This document shows, one piece after another, positions 24,731 through 34,457 of a stretch of DNA of 64,000 bases (positions within the stretch are counted from its first letter, which is position 1; each line of letters begins with the position of its first letter). Below the pieces are notes generated by a model. That model was not told the DNA's origin, did no database searches, and was given only the letters and a program-made list of their open reading frames with translations. The DNA comes from Siphonodentalium dalli (lineage: Eukaryota > Mollusca > Scaphopoda > Gadilida > Siphonodentaliidae). The stretch spans positions 175,361,692 through 175,425,691 of the forward strand of contig CP136061.1 in NCBI GenBank assembly GCA_032622095.1, in the 5' to 3' direction. The position numbers were made by a program, and so were the translations under genes.

Positions 24731-26049
24731 TTTATCACATAATTTGGCCATAAAAGCAGTTTCATAATTATCGGTAATAGACACGTTTAATATCAGCGCG
24801 TGCGATGACGTCACGGCGTTCTTCAAATAACTTGCGATCGCTGTAGTTTATGATTGTTGTTTTCGATGAATATTTCGCGTTGCTTCGGGTTTATTTGATC
24901 ATGTGATAAAAGGTATCTCACACTCGTCCTATTTTATACGTAATTTATCAACCTCGTCCTCTAAATTATATTTGAGCCTCGGTAAACCTCGGCTCAAATC
25001 GAATTTAGTGAACTCGGTTGATAAATTCCGTATAAAATAGAAACTCATGTGAGATCCTCTATTTATAGATTAGAGAACAGGCATGTTCTACATTTATTTT
25101 ACACATTATTTCAGTTTCATATCAGACTTGGAGAGTTGAATTTCAGTTTGATACCACAGATAGTGGTAATGATATATTTTATTTACTGAATTATATGTGG
25201 TTTATTTGTTCATTACTTGCGCCAGTCCATACTGGACGCAAGTAATGTTTTCGGTCCGGATCTTTGTCTGTTGTCTGTCCTTCCGGGAATATGTTACGTC
25301 ATGACCGAGATAACGGAAGCAGAAAAATAGGCAACGCGCATGCGTTGTTGTTCCAGTAATTTTTATGAAGCGTTGAAGTTGGAAATTTATATTTATCACA
25401 TAATTTGCCCATAAAAGCAGTTTCATAATTATCGATAAGAGACACGTTTAATATCAGCGCGTGCGATTACGTCACACCGTTCTTCAAATGACTTGCGATC
25501 GCTGCAGTTTATTATCGTTGTTTTCGATGGATATTTCGCATTGCTTCGCGTTTATTTGATCATGTGATAAAAAGTATCTCACACTCGTCCTATTTTATAC
25601 GTAATTTATCAACCTCGTCCACTAAATTCTATTTGAGCCTCGGTAAACCTCGGCTCAAATCGAATTTAGTGAACTCGGTTGATAAATTCCGTATAAAATA
25701 GAAACTCATGTGAGATCCTCTATATATCACATAATTTGGCCATAAAAGCAGTTTCATAATTATCGGTAATAGACACGTTTAATATCAGCGCGTGCGGTGA
25801 CGTCACGGCGTTCTTCAAATAACTTGTAGATTATGATTGTTGTTTTCGATGAATATTGTGCGTTGCTTCGGGTTTATTTGATCATGTGATAAAAGGTATC
25901 TCACACTCGTCCTATTTTATACGTAATTTATCAACCTCGTCCTCTAAATTCTATTTGAGCCTCGGTAAACCTCGCTCGGCTCAAATCGAATTTAGTGAAC
26001 TCGGTTGATAAATTCCGTATAAACTAGAAACTCATGTGAGATCCTCTAT
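24731..26049. repeat. 1,318-bp tandem duplication, copy B
   Basis: Same architecture as copy A, including identical 74-codon shadow frames and the CATTACTTGCG palindrome at 25211-25247. The lack of visible differences means either a recent duplication or an assembly duplication. Confidence 0.9.
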
Positions 26050-26099
26050 TTAATTTGCATTGTTATCTGGTTTTATTTTGGTAATAAATCGTTCATAAA

Positions 26100-26382
26100 T
26101 GAACAATATTGAAAAATTTCAAAAAGTTCAAAAATTTCAAAAAGTTCAAAAAGTTCAAAAATTTCAAAAATTTCAAAAATTTCAAAAACTTCAAAAATTT
26201 CAAAAACTTTACAAATTTCAAAAATTTCAAAAACTTCAAAAACTTCAAAAATTTAACAAATTTCAAAAATTTCAAAAACTTCAAAAATTTCAAAAATTTC
26301 AAAAATTTCAAAAATTTCAAAAATTTCAAAAACTTCAAAAATTTCACAAATTTTACAAATTTCACAAATTTCAAAAAACTTA
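26100..26382. repeat. 9-bp minisatellite (TTTCAAAAA)n
   Basis: About 30 copies of a 9-bp unit with one- or two-base variants (TTCAAAAAC, TTTACAAAT). As 9 is a multiple of 3, forward and reverse frames stay open and give spurious tripeptide-repeat proteins. Confidence 0.95.
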
Positions 26383-26494
26383 GTAATTTTTATAGGCGCC
26401 AAATTACCATCCAAGACGTATACCCTTATAAACTGCGGGTCAGTCCTAGTAACGCGCACGTCAACGCGTTTGAAGTTTTTGAAGTTTTCAACGC

Positions 26495-26655
26495 AAATGT
26501 CACTTTAACATTATCCCACAGTGAGTGCCTAGTGTTACTTTAACATTCATCCATAGTGAGTGCCTTGTGTCACTTTAACAATCATCCCCCGTGAGAGCCT
26601 ATTGTCCCTTTAATATTCAAATACTGAGTGCATTTTGTCCCTTTAATATTCAGGG
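26495..26655. repeat. ~50-bp degenerate minisatellite
   Basis: Four to five diverged units built on CACTTTAACATTCATCC...GTGAGTGCCT. The CACTTTAA motif also recurs in the 39.9-43.4 kb array, so the two may share ancestry. Confidence 0.65.
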
Positions 26656-26941
26656 CGGAAGCTGCCCATCGTTCAACGAGGTCATCACGTGATATACATG
26701 TAGATAATACATCGTTCACATGGAGAGACTTCGTTCAGCGAGCGCAGTGTGTCACTTTAACATTCAAGACTGAAGCTATCCCCATCAAGGTCCTCACGTA
26801 ATATACATGTAGATAATACACCATGCATAGGAGTGGCATAAATCTGATAGTTGGTTAACAGGTAAAAAACACTACCAATATGTCTCACCTGTAATTAGAT
26901 CGGATAGAGTTATCGTTCCTAATATGCAGCCAACTGGGGTC
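26656..26941. other. Spacer left of the LTR element
   Basis: No gene. ATATACATGTAGATAATAC is repeated at about 26,691 and 26,801. The last four bases before the LTR, GGTC, are the target duplication. Confidence 0.5.
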
Positions 26942-27399
26942 TGTGAGGTAATGACACATGTATATAGTAGGTACAAGTCTTTATTATGTTGCGAATAAGA
27001 TATGCAGTGTGTACAAATATAATAATGATCAATAGTCGCCGCGAATTGGTGTCCCCGAATGGGTGATGCCTGGTGTGAATGATGCCTGGATATGATCTAG
27101 GTATGAGATGAGTCTAGTGAAAGCATGATGTGATGGGATGTAGTTGTTTCTTATATACTATTTGGGATGCATATTAGATGAGGTGTTTGGCAATACACAT
27201 CGGGATTGGTTCTTCCGTTATGGTCATCTCCCTTGACCATATTTGGGAGCCATCTTCATTGTGTGTATATCTTCGCTGAGAGTAAGACGTGTGAGGTTTC
27301 GAGAACCGAACACGAATATCTGAGTTTGGGGTTTTATATATTGGGACATTCGTATAGTTTGAATCAAGTTGTGAGATTATAATGGGTAGTTATCTCACA
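26942..27399 (-). repeat. Element 1 LTR (3' LTR in element sense)
   Basis: A 458-bp LTR, TG...CA with 6-bp inverted ends. On the element strand it carries TATATAAAA (27332-27340) and AATAAA (26980-26985), the layout expected for LTR promoter and polyadenylation signals. No canonical polypurine tract is visible directly upstream of it (right of 27399 on the plus strand). Confidence 0.97.
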
Positions 27400-28577
27400 T
27401 ATAAGGTGTTAATATTGGTTGAGCTACAAAGAGTAACTTTTGTAAACGTGCTAAATCGCCAAAGATTATTTAATTATAGTTTAAGATTGGTTGAAATGTA
27501 AAGAGATAAATATATTATTAGACCGCTGCCAAGAGTTCAATACTGTTATTGATTGGATTATCTAAGTTTTAGAATGAAGAGCGTTTGTTTGTTCGAGGGG
27601 GGGGGGGGGCGGTGTAATGGTGACTTTCATATTAGGATTGGGAAATACTGAATATCTGGGTGATGCATGCCGTGGTTAATATTCCACACGCCATATAACA
27701 AAAGGCGTTTAGTGGCAATTTTAGGGTGTCATGACCTAAAATAAGGTCGGACAAATGTCCGTTACAATGAGATAGGGATTGGGGAAGTGTTGTTGATGGG
27801 ATAAATGCCGTGGTTTATGTACCAATCGCTCTATAATGAAGAGCGTTTTGTGGCGGTATTGGGGGGGGGTGATATTGAGGGAAATATGCCGTGATTATTG
27901 TATCAACTACTATATAATATATATAGTGTATTGTGGCGTTGGTGGGTGGGGGTGTCTACATTGAGGGATAATATGCCGTGGTTTCTGTACCAATCGTTCT
28001 TATGATAAAGAGCGTTGTTTGGCAGGAGGGGGGGGGGGTGGTATTGAGGGAAATATGCCGTGATCACTGTATAACCTACTGTATAATATATAGTGTATTG
28101 TAGGATTCGTTTGCTATGTCAATGAATATATGATTGAGTTAAGCATATTGGAGGGAATGAAGATGTAACTGAGTCATGAACGGGATTTTGCGATATTTCG
28201 GAGATTGGTGCGAGAGACAATGATCGACATATTGGCATGTTTCGTGAATAAACAATTATTCAAAGACGCCGAGTGTCAGTCATTAGCGAAAGATATATAT
28301 TACATGTCGGTTAAATTTACTTCGGCATCATGACTCAATGCACACCTGTTAGCGATAATTGAATTAGAGATTTGGGAAACGAGATGATGCCCTGTTTAAT
28401 GATCATACCACTGGTGTGAACGAAGTTTATCGTTTGGGTGTCTATCTCTGTGCCGAAGGGGGTGGGATGGGAGAATTGCAGTAGGGTTATGCCTTTGTAA
28501 GATCTGTTTTATATAATATTAATAAAAGTTATGTAAATTATCTATCATTAGTGATTGTGAGATACTTTGATACATGA
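27400..28577 (-). other. Element 1 3' untranslated region with G/C-tract repeats
   Basis: No long open frame. From 27,590 to 28,110 four to six diverged units repeat the themes AATATGCCGTG, TGTACCAATCG, an AGAGCGTT box, and a run of 7-12 G (C on the element strand). The G-rich plus strand can form quadruplexes. The 19-mer GCGTTGGTGGGTGGGGGTG at 27936-27954 recurs exactly at 33271-33289. Confidence 0.7.
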
Positions 28578-30269
28578 CTATGAATGTTCGATATCAGTTG
28601 TCATCTGATATAAATCATATGTTTCCGTACTTTCGTTTGACCAATTTGTCGAACGGCTGTCAGGTGATGTATATTGGAAGGAATTAGAAAACGATGAATC
28701 TTTAGGCGTGTGTTTGGAGTATGGTGAATATAATTTACGATGCCGGCCGCGTTTGTTATCTGCGCGATCCGATTTTGTGTCTGGCGTCGTACTATAAGAA
28801 TTTTGTGTAATTAATTTGTGTTTTATGACATTTGGTTCCTGTGTTTGGGGCCTAGATTGGTTGCTGGGTGATAAATCCGGGGGTGATTGGCTGTCTGTTT
28901 TATTAAAATGTTTCGAAGCCATGAGTCTGTTGGCTAATTCAGCCAATGGTATTGAAGAGCTGTCGTCTGTGTTTGAGCGCTCAAGTTGAGCGCGCTTAAT
29001 TGCCGTGGTTTTGAGGTCATCGTCTGATTCCAATGTGGATTGAGAGCTATTATTATCGACACTGGCTTCACTCGGTGGAAATGCAAATCGATTATGTCGT
29101 TTATTTTTTAAGTGATTGGGAATTTGAGGTGTAGGCCAATCAATGGGGGATGGTTTGATGTGTTTAGCATGTGATTTTGTTAATTTAGCAGATAGGTCAT
29201 GTCTTAATATGTAAGATATGGGGCCTGTCTGTTTCAAGATACGCCAAAACGGCTCATATTTAAATGAAAATTTGTGATTTGGTTGGTGGATTTTGTAATA
29301 GACGGATTGGCCTATTTTAAAGGTTGGAATAGATCCACCTTTGTTCTGTTTGTGGTTGCGAGAGGCTGTTTCGAGAAGAGATTTTGTAGTTTTAAAAATA
29401 ATGTGTTGATTTTGAAGCGTGGTGGCTAAAAAATCCTCTCCTAAATACTTTTCTCTGTGTGTTAAAGTTATCTGTGGTTCTCTAAAAAAAGTTAGAAAAA
29501 ATGGTGAATGTGTATGTACACTGGAACAATGGAAGTTCATTGCTTGTGATGCATAATTTAGATATAGGTCCCAATTTTCTACATTTGCTTGGGTGATTGT
29601 TGAAATGATTGATGCTAGACTTCTATGCGAACGTTCTGATTTACCGTTACTTTGGGGTCTGTAGAACGAAGTGAGGCGGTGATTGATATGGTAATATTTA
29701 CAAAATTCAGTGAAGGTAGAGTTTGCAAACTCGGACCCATTATCTGTTAATATTTCTTCAACTGATCCAAATAAAGTGAAATACTCTGAATTCAATCTTT
29801 CTAAAATTGTATCCACCATTTTGTTAGGTAATGCGTATGCTAAAGTATGTAATGAAAATTGATCAATAATAGTTAAGATAAATCTATTTCCTGACTGTGT
29901 TTTGGGGGAAAATGGTCCCATAAGATCGATAGCTATGAGTTGTCCTGGCCTTGATGGGGCAGTGACTGGTTGAAGCGGGATTTTTGGATTATAAGCATTT
30001 CGTTGTCGGCATGTATGACAATTGTTTATGTATGTGACAATTTTTGCAAACAACTGAGGTGTGTAATATCTGTTCCGTATGGTCGCGTATAGCGATTGTA
30101 CCGCTCTATGGCCGAGACTGTGATATTGGGATATAACTTCTTGTGCTATTTTGTCCGTTATATATATACGTAATTTAGGTATGTCATTATATATTGATAT
30201 ATAGTGTAGGATACCATCTTTGAGAATAAAGGTTTTTGCTAATTTTTCGGGTATATTTGTTGATTGCAT
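28578..30269 (-). CDS. Element 1 integrase (pol C-terminal part)
   Basis: 563 codons from the first Met, though the frame is open upstream to the A16 run near 30,400, so it is probably the C-terminal part of pol rather than a separate gene. The zinc-binding HHCC motif is H50-x3-H54...C84-x2-C87. The catalytic triad is D115 (IDLMGPF), D176 (LTDNGSEF) and E212 (NGKSERSH), with exactly 35 residues between D176 and E212. A GPY/F-like segment (GPISYIL) follows, then a low-complexity Ser/Thr/Pro-rich tail of about 200 residues with no chromodomain visible. Role: inserts element cDNA into host chromosomes. Relative to the upstream ORF it needs a +1 (or -2) shift. Confidence 0.93.
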   Translation of the reverse strand: MQSTNIPEKLAKTFILKDGILHYISIYNDIPKLRIYITDKIAQEVISQYHSLGHRAVQSLYATIRNRYYTPQLFAKIVTYINNCHTCRQRNAYNPKIPLQPVTAPSRPGQLIAIDLMGPFSPKTQSGNRFILTIIDQFSLHTLAYALPNKMVDTILERLNSEYFTLFGSVEEILTDNGSEFANSTFTEFCKYYHINHRLTSFYRPQSNGKSERSHRSLASIISTITQANVENWDLYLNYASQAMNFHCSSVHTHSPFFLTFFREPQITLTHREKYLGEDFLATTLQNQHIIFKTTKSLLETASRNHKQNKGGSIPTFKIGQSVYYKIHQPNHKFSFKYEPFWRILKQTGPISYILRHDLSAKLTKSHAKHIKPSPIDWPTPQIPNHLKNKRHNRFAFPPSEASVDNNSSQSTLESDDDLKTTAIKRAQLERSNTDDSSSIPLAELANRLMASKHFNKTDSQSPPDLSPSNQSRPQTQEPNVIKHKLITQNSYSTTPDTKSDRADNKRGRHRKLYSPYSKHTPKDSSFSNSFQYTSPDSRSTNWSNESTETYDLYQMTTDIEHS

Positions 30270-30357
30270 TTGTTTGATAATCTCGGAGATTGTGTGGTCT
30301 CCTGATTGTTCATCTCTTATATTAGTTATAGGAGGAAGGACCGGGCTGTCGTCGAGA

Positions 30358-33315
30358 TCAACTGGTGGTTCGGAATCCGTTTTCTGTTTTGGTTGTTTTT
30401 TTTTTTTTTTTAAATTCCTGAATATCTTTCATGTCAAGTATATTAATATCCTGTACAAGGGGATTGGTGGGTGGATTTGGGTCGCTATCGGTGCAAGAAT
30501 TGATGCACGGGTGTGTGTCGGGGTTTATCCGACTGCAAAAATCTGCCGTAACATTGTTCGTGCCTTTAATATAAGTAATTTTTGGGTTCAATGCTGATAT
30601 TTCCAAAAACCATTTTTGAATTTTTGTGTTTATCAGATCCTGTTTTTTAAACATGTGGATGAGGGGTAAGTGATCTGTTTTAATCTCTACTTGGGATCCT
30701 TGTAAGTAAAATTTAAATTGCCTTGCAAACGTATATATCGCGAATGCTTCTTTTTCCGTGACAGAATAATTCCTTTGTGATTTGTTAAGTTTTTTACTGG
30801 CGAACGCGATTGGTAGTTCAACGTGTTTATCATCTTGGCTATGAGCATATTGTGATAGTATCGCCCCGATACTATGTATAGATGCATCTACTGTCAGAAT
30901 GAACAGTTTGTCGGGATTTGGGTAAGCTAAGATGGGGGCGGTTGCTAAGCTTTCTTTAAGCGCGTCGAACGCTGTTTGGCACGGCGCATCCCACACAAAT
31001 TTAGCATATTTGGCTGTGAGTTTGATTAAAGGCAATGCCGTCGATGCGAAAGTAGGAGAATATGACCTGTAAAAATTAAGAATTCCCAGTAATCTGCGGA
31101 CTTCTTTAACTGATTTCGGAGGTGGTAGAGACTTGATAATTGAAATTTTTTCAGGGTCAGGGGATGTGCCCTTGTCAGAAATAATATGCCCTAAAAATTT
31201 AACTTGTGGTTGGCAAAATTTAGATTTTGATAGTTTAACTATTAAGCCGTATTCCCTGAGTCTGTCAAATAATTTTGTGAGCTGCTGTATATGCGTTTGA
31301 GGATCGGAGCTATGACAGATCAGGTCATCGACAAATCCTTCTACAAATGGTAAATCGTGTAGGGCCATGTTCATGAGTTTTAAAAAATACCCTGAGCTCG
31401 AGACATATCCCATCGGGGCTCTTTGATAACTGTATTGTCCTTCGGACGTATTCATAGTTAATATGGGAACATCTTCGGGTACGACTCCAATAACATGATA
31501 AGCATTTGATAAATCAAAGATACTGAAAATAGTTGAGCCGAGTAACTTGGACGATATTTCTGTAAAACTAGGCATAGACCATTTTAATGGAATGGAAACA
31601 TCATTGAGTTTTCTGAGATCGATTACCAATCGATAATTGGGAGTACCATCGGGATTGGGTGTGGCTTTGCGTATGAGGAGACTGGGAAATCCCCACGATG
31701 AGTGGGCAGTTGGTCTAATAATGTCTGCGTCTAATAATTTTTTTATCTCAGCAGCCATAATTCGTTGTTTGTTCAGTGGTGTCGGATATTTTTTGCAAAA
31801 AATAGGTAAAGTATTTGGTTTGAGGTCGATTTTCATTTTAATTTTTGGACAATATCCTATCTTGTTTATGTCATTTGTAAAAACATCAGGGTATTGTGAT
31901 ACTAGTTGCAATATCTGCTGTTTAAGGTGTTGAGGTGCCACGATATCATTGACAGATATAGGTTGAGTCTTGGTGACTGGAGGGTTAATGTCTTGCCGGT
32001 CACCTATGGTGTTTATACTGTGTTTGTTTGGCGGAGATGAGTTAATGTTTTGCTCATCGGATGCCGTGCATATCATTTGCTCTTGAGTGCCAAATGCTTG
32101 TGCTATCACACGGCCTTTCCTAATGGACATATGTGACGCCGATTGGTTTTCTATCATGACGCAAATATTGGGATTATTTGCATCTGCTAGCGTGTCGGTT
32201 ACATGTACATTTGGTTCGTGTTCGAAAATGGACATGTTACCTTTGCCTATTCGGATTATAGGTGTGTTAAACATATCATTTGGCCCTATGAGTCTGCCTG
32301 TTATGATGGCGCATGAGTGGGGTGATAATGAAACGTTATTTGTTGATCGGATGAGTGATGCAATGTGACCATCCCTTAACATCGGGTATAATTGATTCTG
32401 TATTCTGAATTTTTCTAGATCAAAGTAAAGTCTAATACTGTGTTGTTTCATAAAATCGCGCCCTAAAATGCAAGGACGTGACAAGGTTGCACATATGACA
32501 AATTTGTGAGTAACAATGAGTTTTCCGATTCTAAATGTGAGATGTGTGGATCCAAAAACTTTCATTGGTGTACCATCGGCTGATGTGAGTAACACATGTT
32601 CTTTAATTAAAGGTGGTCGATTTGGCATGGATCTATAAATGTCGTATTTCAAGCAACTGGTGGTTGCCCCGGAGTCTAATAGTGATCTAATCCGTTGTTT
32701 GTGTATTTTAATGATAGTTGAGCATGGTGTTTGGTTTAGAGCACCATCTGTCATATCACTTGGATATTTAAGTACTGGTATAGTGTGTTGTATGGGTTTG
32801 ACTGGTGGTATTATAGGGTTAATTGCAGTATTGGAATGTGATTCGCGAGAACTGGTGCATGTTGATTTTCTTTTGGATGATGAGTAAGAATTAGTAATGT
32901 GTTGGTGCTTGGGCTTTTCAAGGCGATTCAGGGTTTTAAATTGGGGAGGAAAGGTTAAATCCAGAAGTGGTGAGATAGACTTATTGGAAGAATTATGAAA
33001 TCTGGGTTTCATAGAGGAACACCTGCTATGGCAGAAAGTGGTATGTGTTACGTGCCTGTGGCGAGGGAGATCAAGTGGAGGCCACGTACGGTAATTAATA
33101 TATCGTTGGTTTTGGCAGTTTGGTGGTAGCGTGGGGTAATGATTAATGGACTGCAGCTGTGAATTATAGACTCTATGCTTTTGAGATTCGTATGTTCGAT
33201 GATCTTTAGCATATCTATGATTGTGGTTGTATATTGTGCTAATTTGATGTGTTATTGGACTCATTGCGTTGCGTTGGTGGGTGGGGGTGAAATTTTTGAT
33301 GCAATGAGTCCTCAT
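30358..33315 (-). CDS. Element 1 pol: protease, reverse transcriptase, RNase H
   Basis: 985 codons. Aspartic protease: LLDSGATTSC near residue 212 and the ILGRDF segment further on. Reverse transcriptase: fingers and palm motifs YRLVIDLRKLN, FSIFDLSNAYH and the catalytic FVDD near residue 660, where Ty3/Gypsy usually has Y-[IV]-D-D. RNase H: LTVDASIHSIGAILSQ near 808, the TEKEAFAI helix and IKTDHLPLI. The ATG overlaps the gag stop (ATGA), and the frame is reached from gag by -1. The N-terminal 150 residues are basic and Ser/His/Asn-rich. The ORF ends just after an A16 run, beyond which the integrase lies in another frame. Confidence 0.95.
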   Translation of the reverse strand: MRTHCIKNFTPTHQRNAMSPITHQISTIYNHNHRYAKDHRTYESQKHRVYNSQLQSINHYPTLPPNCQNQRYINYRTWPPLDLPRHRHVTHTTFCHSRCSSMKPRFHNSSNKSISPLLDLTFPPQFKTLNRLEKPKHQHITNSYSSSKRKSTCTSSRESHSNTAINPIIPPVKPIQHTIPVLKYPSDMTDGALNQTPCSTIIKIHKQRIRSLLDSGATTSCLKYDIYRSMPNRPPLIKEHVLLTSADGTPMKVFGSTHLTFRIGKLIVTHKFVICATLSRPCILGRDFMKQHSIRLYFDLEKFRIQNQLYPMLRDGHIASLIRSTNNVSLSPHSCAIITGRLIGPNDMFNTPIIRIGKGNMSIFEHEPNVHVTDTLADANNPNICVMIENQSASHMSIRKGRVIAQAFGTQEQMICTASDEQNINSSPPNKHSINTIGDRQDINPPVTKTQPISVNDIVAPQHLKQQILQLVSQYPDVFTNDINKIGYCPKIKMKIDLKPNTLPIFCKKYPTPLNKQRIMAAEIKKLLDADIIRPTAHSSWGFPSLLIRKATPNPDGTPNYRLVIDLRKLNDVSIPLKWSMPSFTEISSKLLGSTIFSIFDLSNAYHVIGVVPEDVPILTMNTSEGQYSYQRAPMGYVSSSGYFLKLMNMALHDLPFVEGFVDDLICHSSDPQTHIQQLTKLFDRLREYGLIVKLSKSKFCQPQVKFLGHIISDKGTSPDPEKISIIKSLPPPKSVKEVRRLLGILNFYRSYSPTFASTALPLIKLTAKYAKFVWDAPCQTAFDALKESLATAPILAYPNPDKLFILTVDASIHSIGAILSQYAHSQDDKHVELPIAFASKKLNKSQRNYSVTEKEAFAIYTFARQFKFYLQGSQVEIKTDHLPLIHMFKKQDLINTKIQKWFLEISALNPKITYIKGTNNVTADFCSRINPDTHPCINSCTDSDPNPPTNPLVQDINILDMKDIQEFKKKKKTTKTENGFRTTS
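30396..30411 (-). other. A16 run at the RNase H/integrase frame change
   Basis: Sixteen T on the plus strand (A16 in the mRNA). Upstream the pol frame encodes a Lys run and stops 51 nt further; the +1 frame reads open into integrase. An indel here, transcriptional slippage, ribosomal shifting or a sequencing error would each explain it. Confidence 0.85.
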
Positions 33316-33324
33316 CTGTTTAAA
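33257..33324 (-). promoter_or_regulatory. Predicted -1 ribosomal frameshift signal at gag/pol
   Basis: On the minus strand the gag frame reads CAA TTT TTA AAC AGA TGA. The heptamer T TTA AAC (33324-33318) sits in the required X XXY YYZ phase. Six nucleotides later (AGATGA, including the gag stop) a perfect 11-bp stem begins: GGACTCATTGC (33311-33301) pairs with GCAATGAGTCC (33267-33257) across a 33-nt loop. A -1 slip would enter the 985-codon pol frame directly. Confidence 0.85.
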
Positions 33325-33881
33325 AATTGGTTGTTATTTTGAGCCCGACGTCTGCATTGGTCTGTGGTATGATTGTTTAATCTGCAGTATGTACAGAAGA
33401 GAGGTCGTTGAGCTGTTGTAGTATATCTTACATCCATGGTCTGGATGCGGTTTGGATGGGAGACCCTTGGTTCAGAGTAGGGGTGGTGAGAATTTGAAGG
33501 TTGGCGCCTGTGGGGGTGATCATTGATTCGGTGTCTGTCTTTGGATTGACGGGGGTTGTAAGTGGATTGTGATGGCCCTCTTGGAATGTGCCGATGGTTA
33601 TTGTCGATATCCATTGGTTGAGGGGATTGTAACTGTGGGAATTGGTTATAATCATTATGATGTTCACCGTAACGTAAGCGATAGCGTTGCCGAAGGTTCA
33701 TTTCGCATAGGGCGATATCGGTAGCTCTATCAAGCGTTATGGGGTCGTCTTTGAGAAGCCTGAATTTAATACTAGAGTCGCGAATACCGTCGGAAAAAAA
33801 TGCTACTAATTGTGTTTGCACTGCTCTTGTGTGAATTTCATCAGTATACGCGTATGCGTATGCGTTCTGCAAACATGGCAA
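33312..33881 (-). CDS. Element 1 gag, C-terminal part with zinc knuckle
   Basis: 189 codons from the first Met; probably not an independent start but the continuation of gag after a frame change. The first half (AFFSDGIRDSSIKFRLL) fits the end of a retrotransposon capsid domain. The second half is rich in Arg, His, Pro and Gln, and ends in a CCHC zinc knuckle, CTYCRLNNHTTDQC (residues 163-176, C-x2-C-x4-H-x4-C), which binds RNA during packaging. It ends at TGA 33312-33314, three bases beyond the TTTAAAC heptamer. Relative to the upstream gag ORF it is in the +1 frame. Confidence 0.88.
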   Translation of the reverse strand: MPCLQNAYAYAYTDEIHTRAVQTQLVAFFSDGIRDSSIKFRLLKDDPITLDRATDIALCEMNLRQRYRLRYGEHHNDYNQFPQLQSPQPMDIDNNHRHIPRGPSQSTYNPRQSKDRHRINDHPHRRQPSNSHHPYSEPRVSHPNRIQTMDVRYTTTAQRPLFCTYCRLNNHTTDQCRRRAQNNNQFLNR

Positions 33882-34443
33882 TTGATTCCGTATGTCTCTG
33901 CCTAATGGCTCGTAATGAGGAAATGGCTTGAGGCGAATCAGTTATGGAACTGAATAATGAGCGTAACTGTGATTTCAGATCGGTCCAGGTGAACGTGAAT
34001 TTTCCGTCTGTGTTATTTTCATTTATGAAGCGTTGAATAAATTCAGAAACTTGAGATTTACATGTCTGAGCGGCAATTTTTATGATAGTCTCATCTTGTG
34101 CCGAAATCGCGCGGGAGTATTTTTCCACCGCATGGACCCATTGGGGAAAAGCGTCAGGCTTGCCATCGAAGGGTTCAATAATGGAATTCATTCCCAGCAG
34201 TGCTGTTATTGTTGTCTGTGTTTTTAAACTTTCAGTCTGGTCGCGGATAGAACTAGTGAAATGGCTAATTTCATGGGTAAGCCGTGACAATAGCAAGTTC
34301 TGATTATCTTTGCCCATTTCATTAGTAATGTCTGTGTGGGGGGGTCTGGCGGTTGATCGGTCCGTTTCCCTGTTTAATTCAAGGTGATGCTGATAATTGG
34401 TTGGATGAAAATAATCGCTGCTCTGCGGAGGTGGTGACTCCAT
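33841..34443 (-). CDS. Element 1 gag, N-terminal/capsid part
   Basis: 200 codons. After a Ser/Thr/His-rich start it has IIEPFDGKPDAFPQWVHAVE (about residues 91-110), the entry segment of retrotransposon capsid domains, then helical sequence ending FAERIRIRVY. Role: forms the particle that packages element RNA. Its frame ends at 33841, inside the overlap with the zinc-knuckle ORF, in the repeat GCATACGCATACGCGTATAC. A one-base insertion or two-base loss in this repeat would explain the frame change, which interrupts the capsid. Confidence 0.88.
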   Translation of the reverse strand: MESPPPQSSDYFHPTNYQHHLELNRETDRSTARPPHTDITNEMGKDNQNLLLSRLTHEISHFTSSIRDQTESLKTQTTITALLGMNSIIEPFDGKPDAFPQWVHAVEKYSRAISAQDETIIKIAAQTCKSQVSEFIQRFINENNTDGKFTFTWTDLKSQLRSLFSSITDSPQAISSLRAIRQRHTESIAMFAERIRIRVY

Positions 34444-34457
34444 TATGTTATTAAGGA

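Noticed and set aside
26093-26543. Lys/Phe-rich proteins on both strands
   Set aside because: Low-complexity translations of a 9-bp minisatellite.
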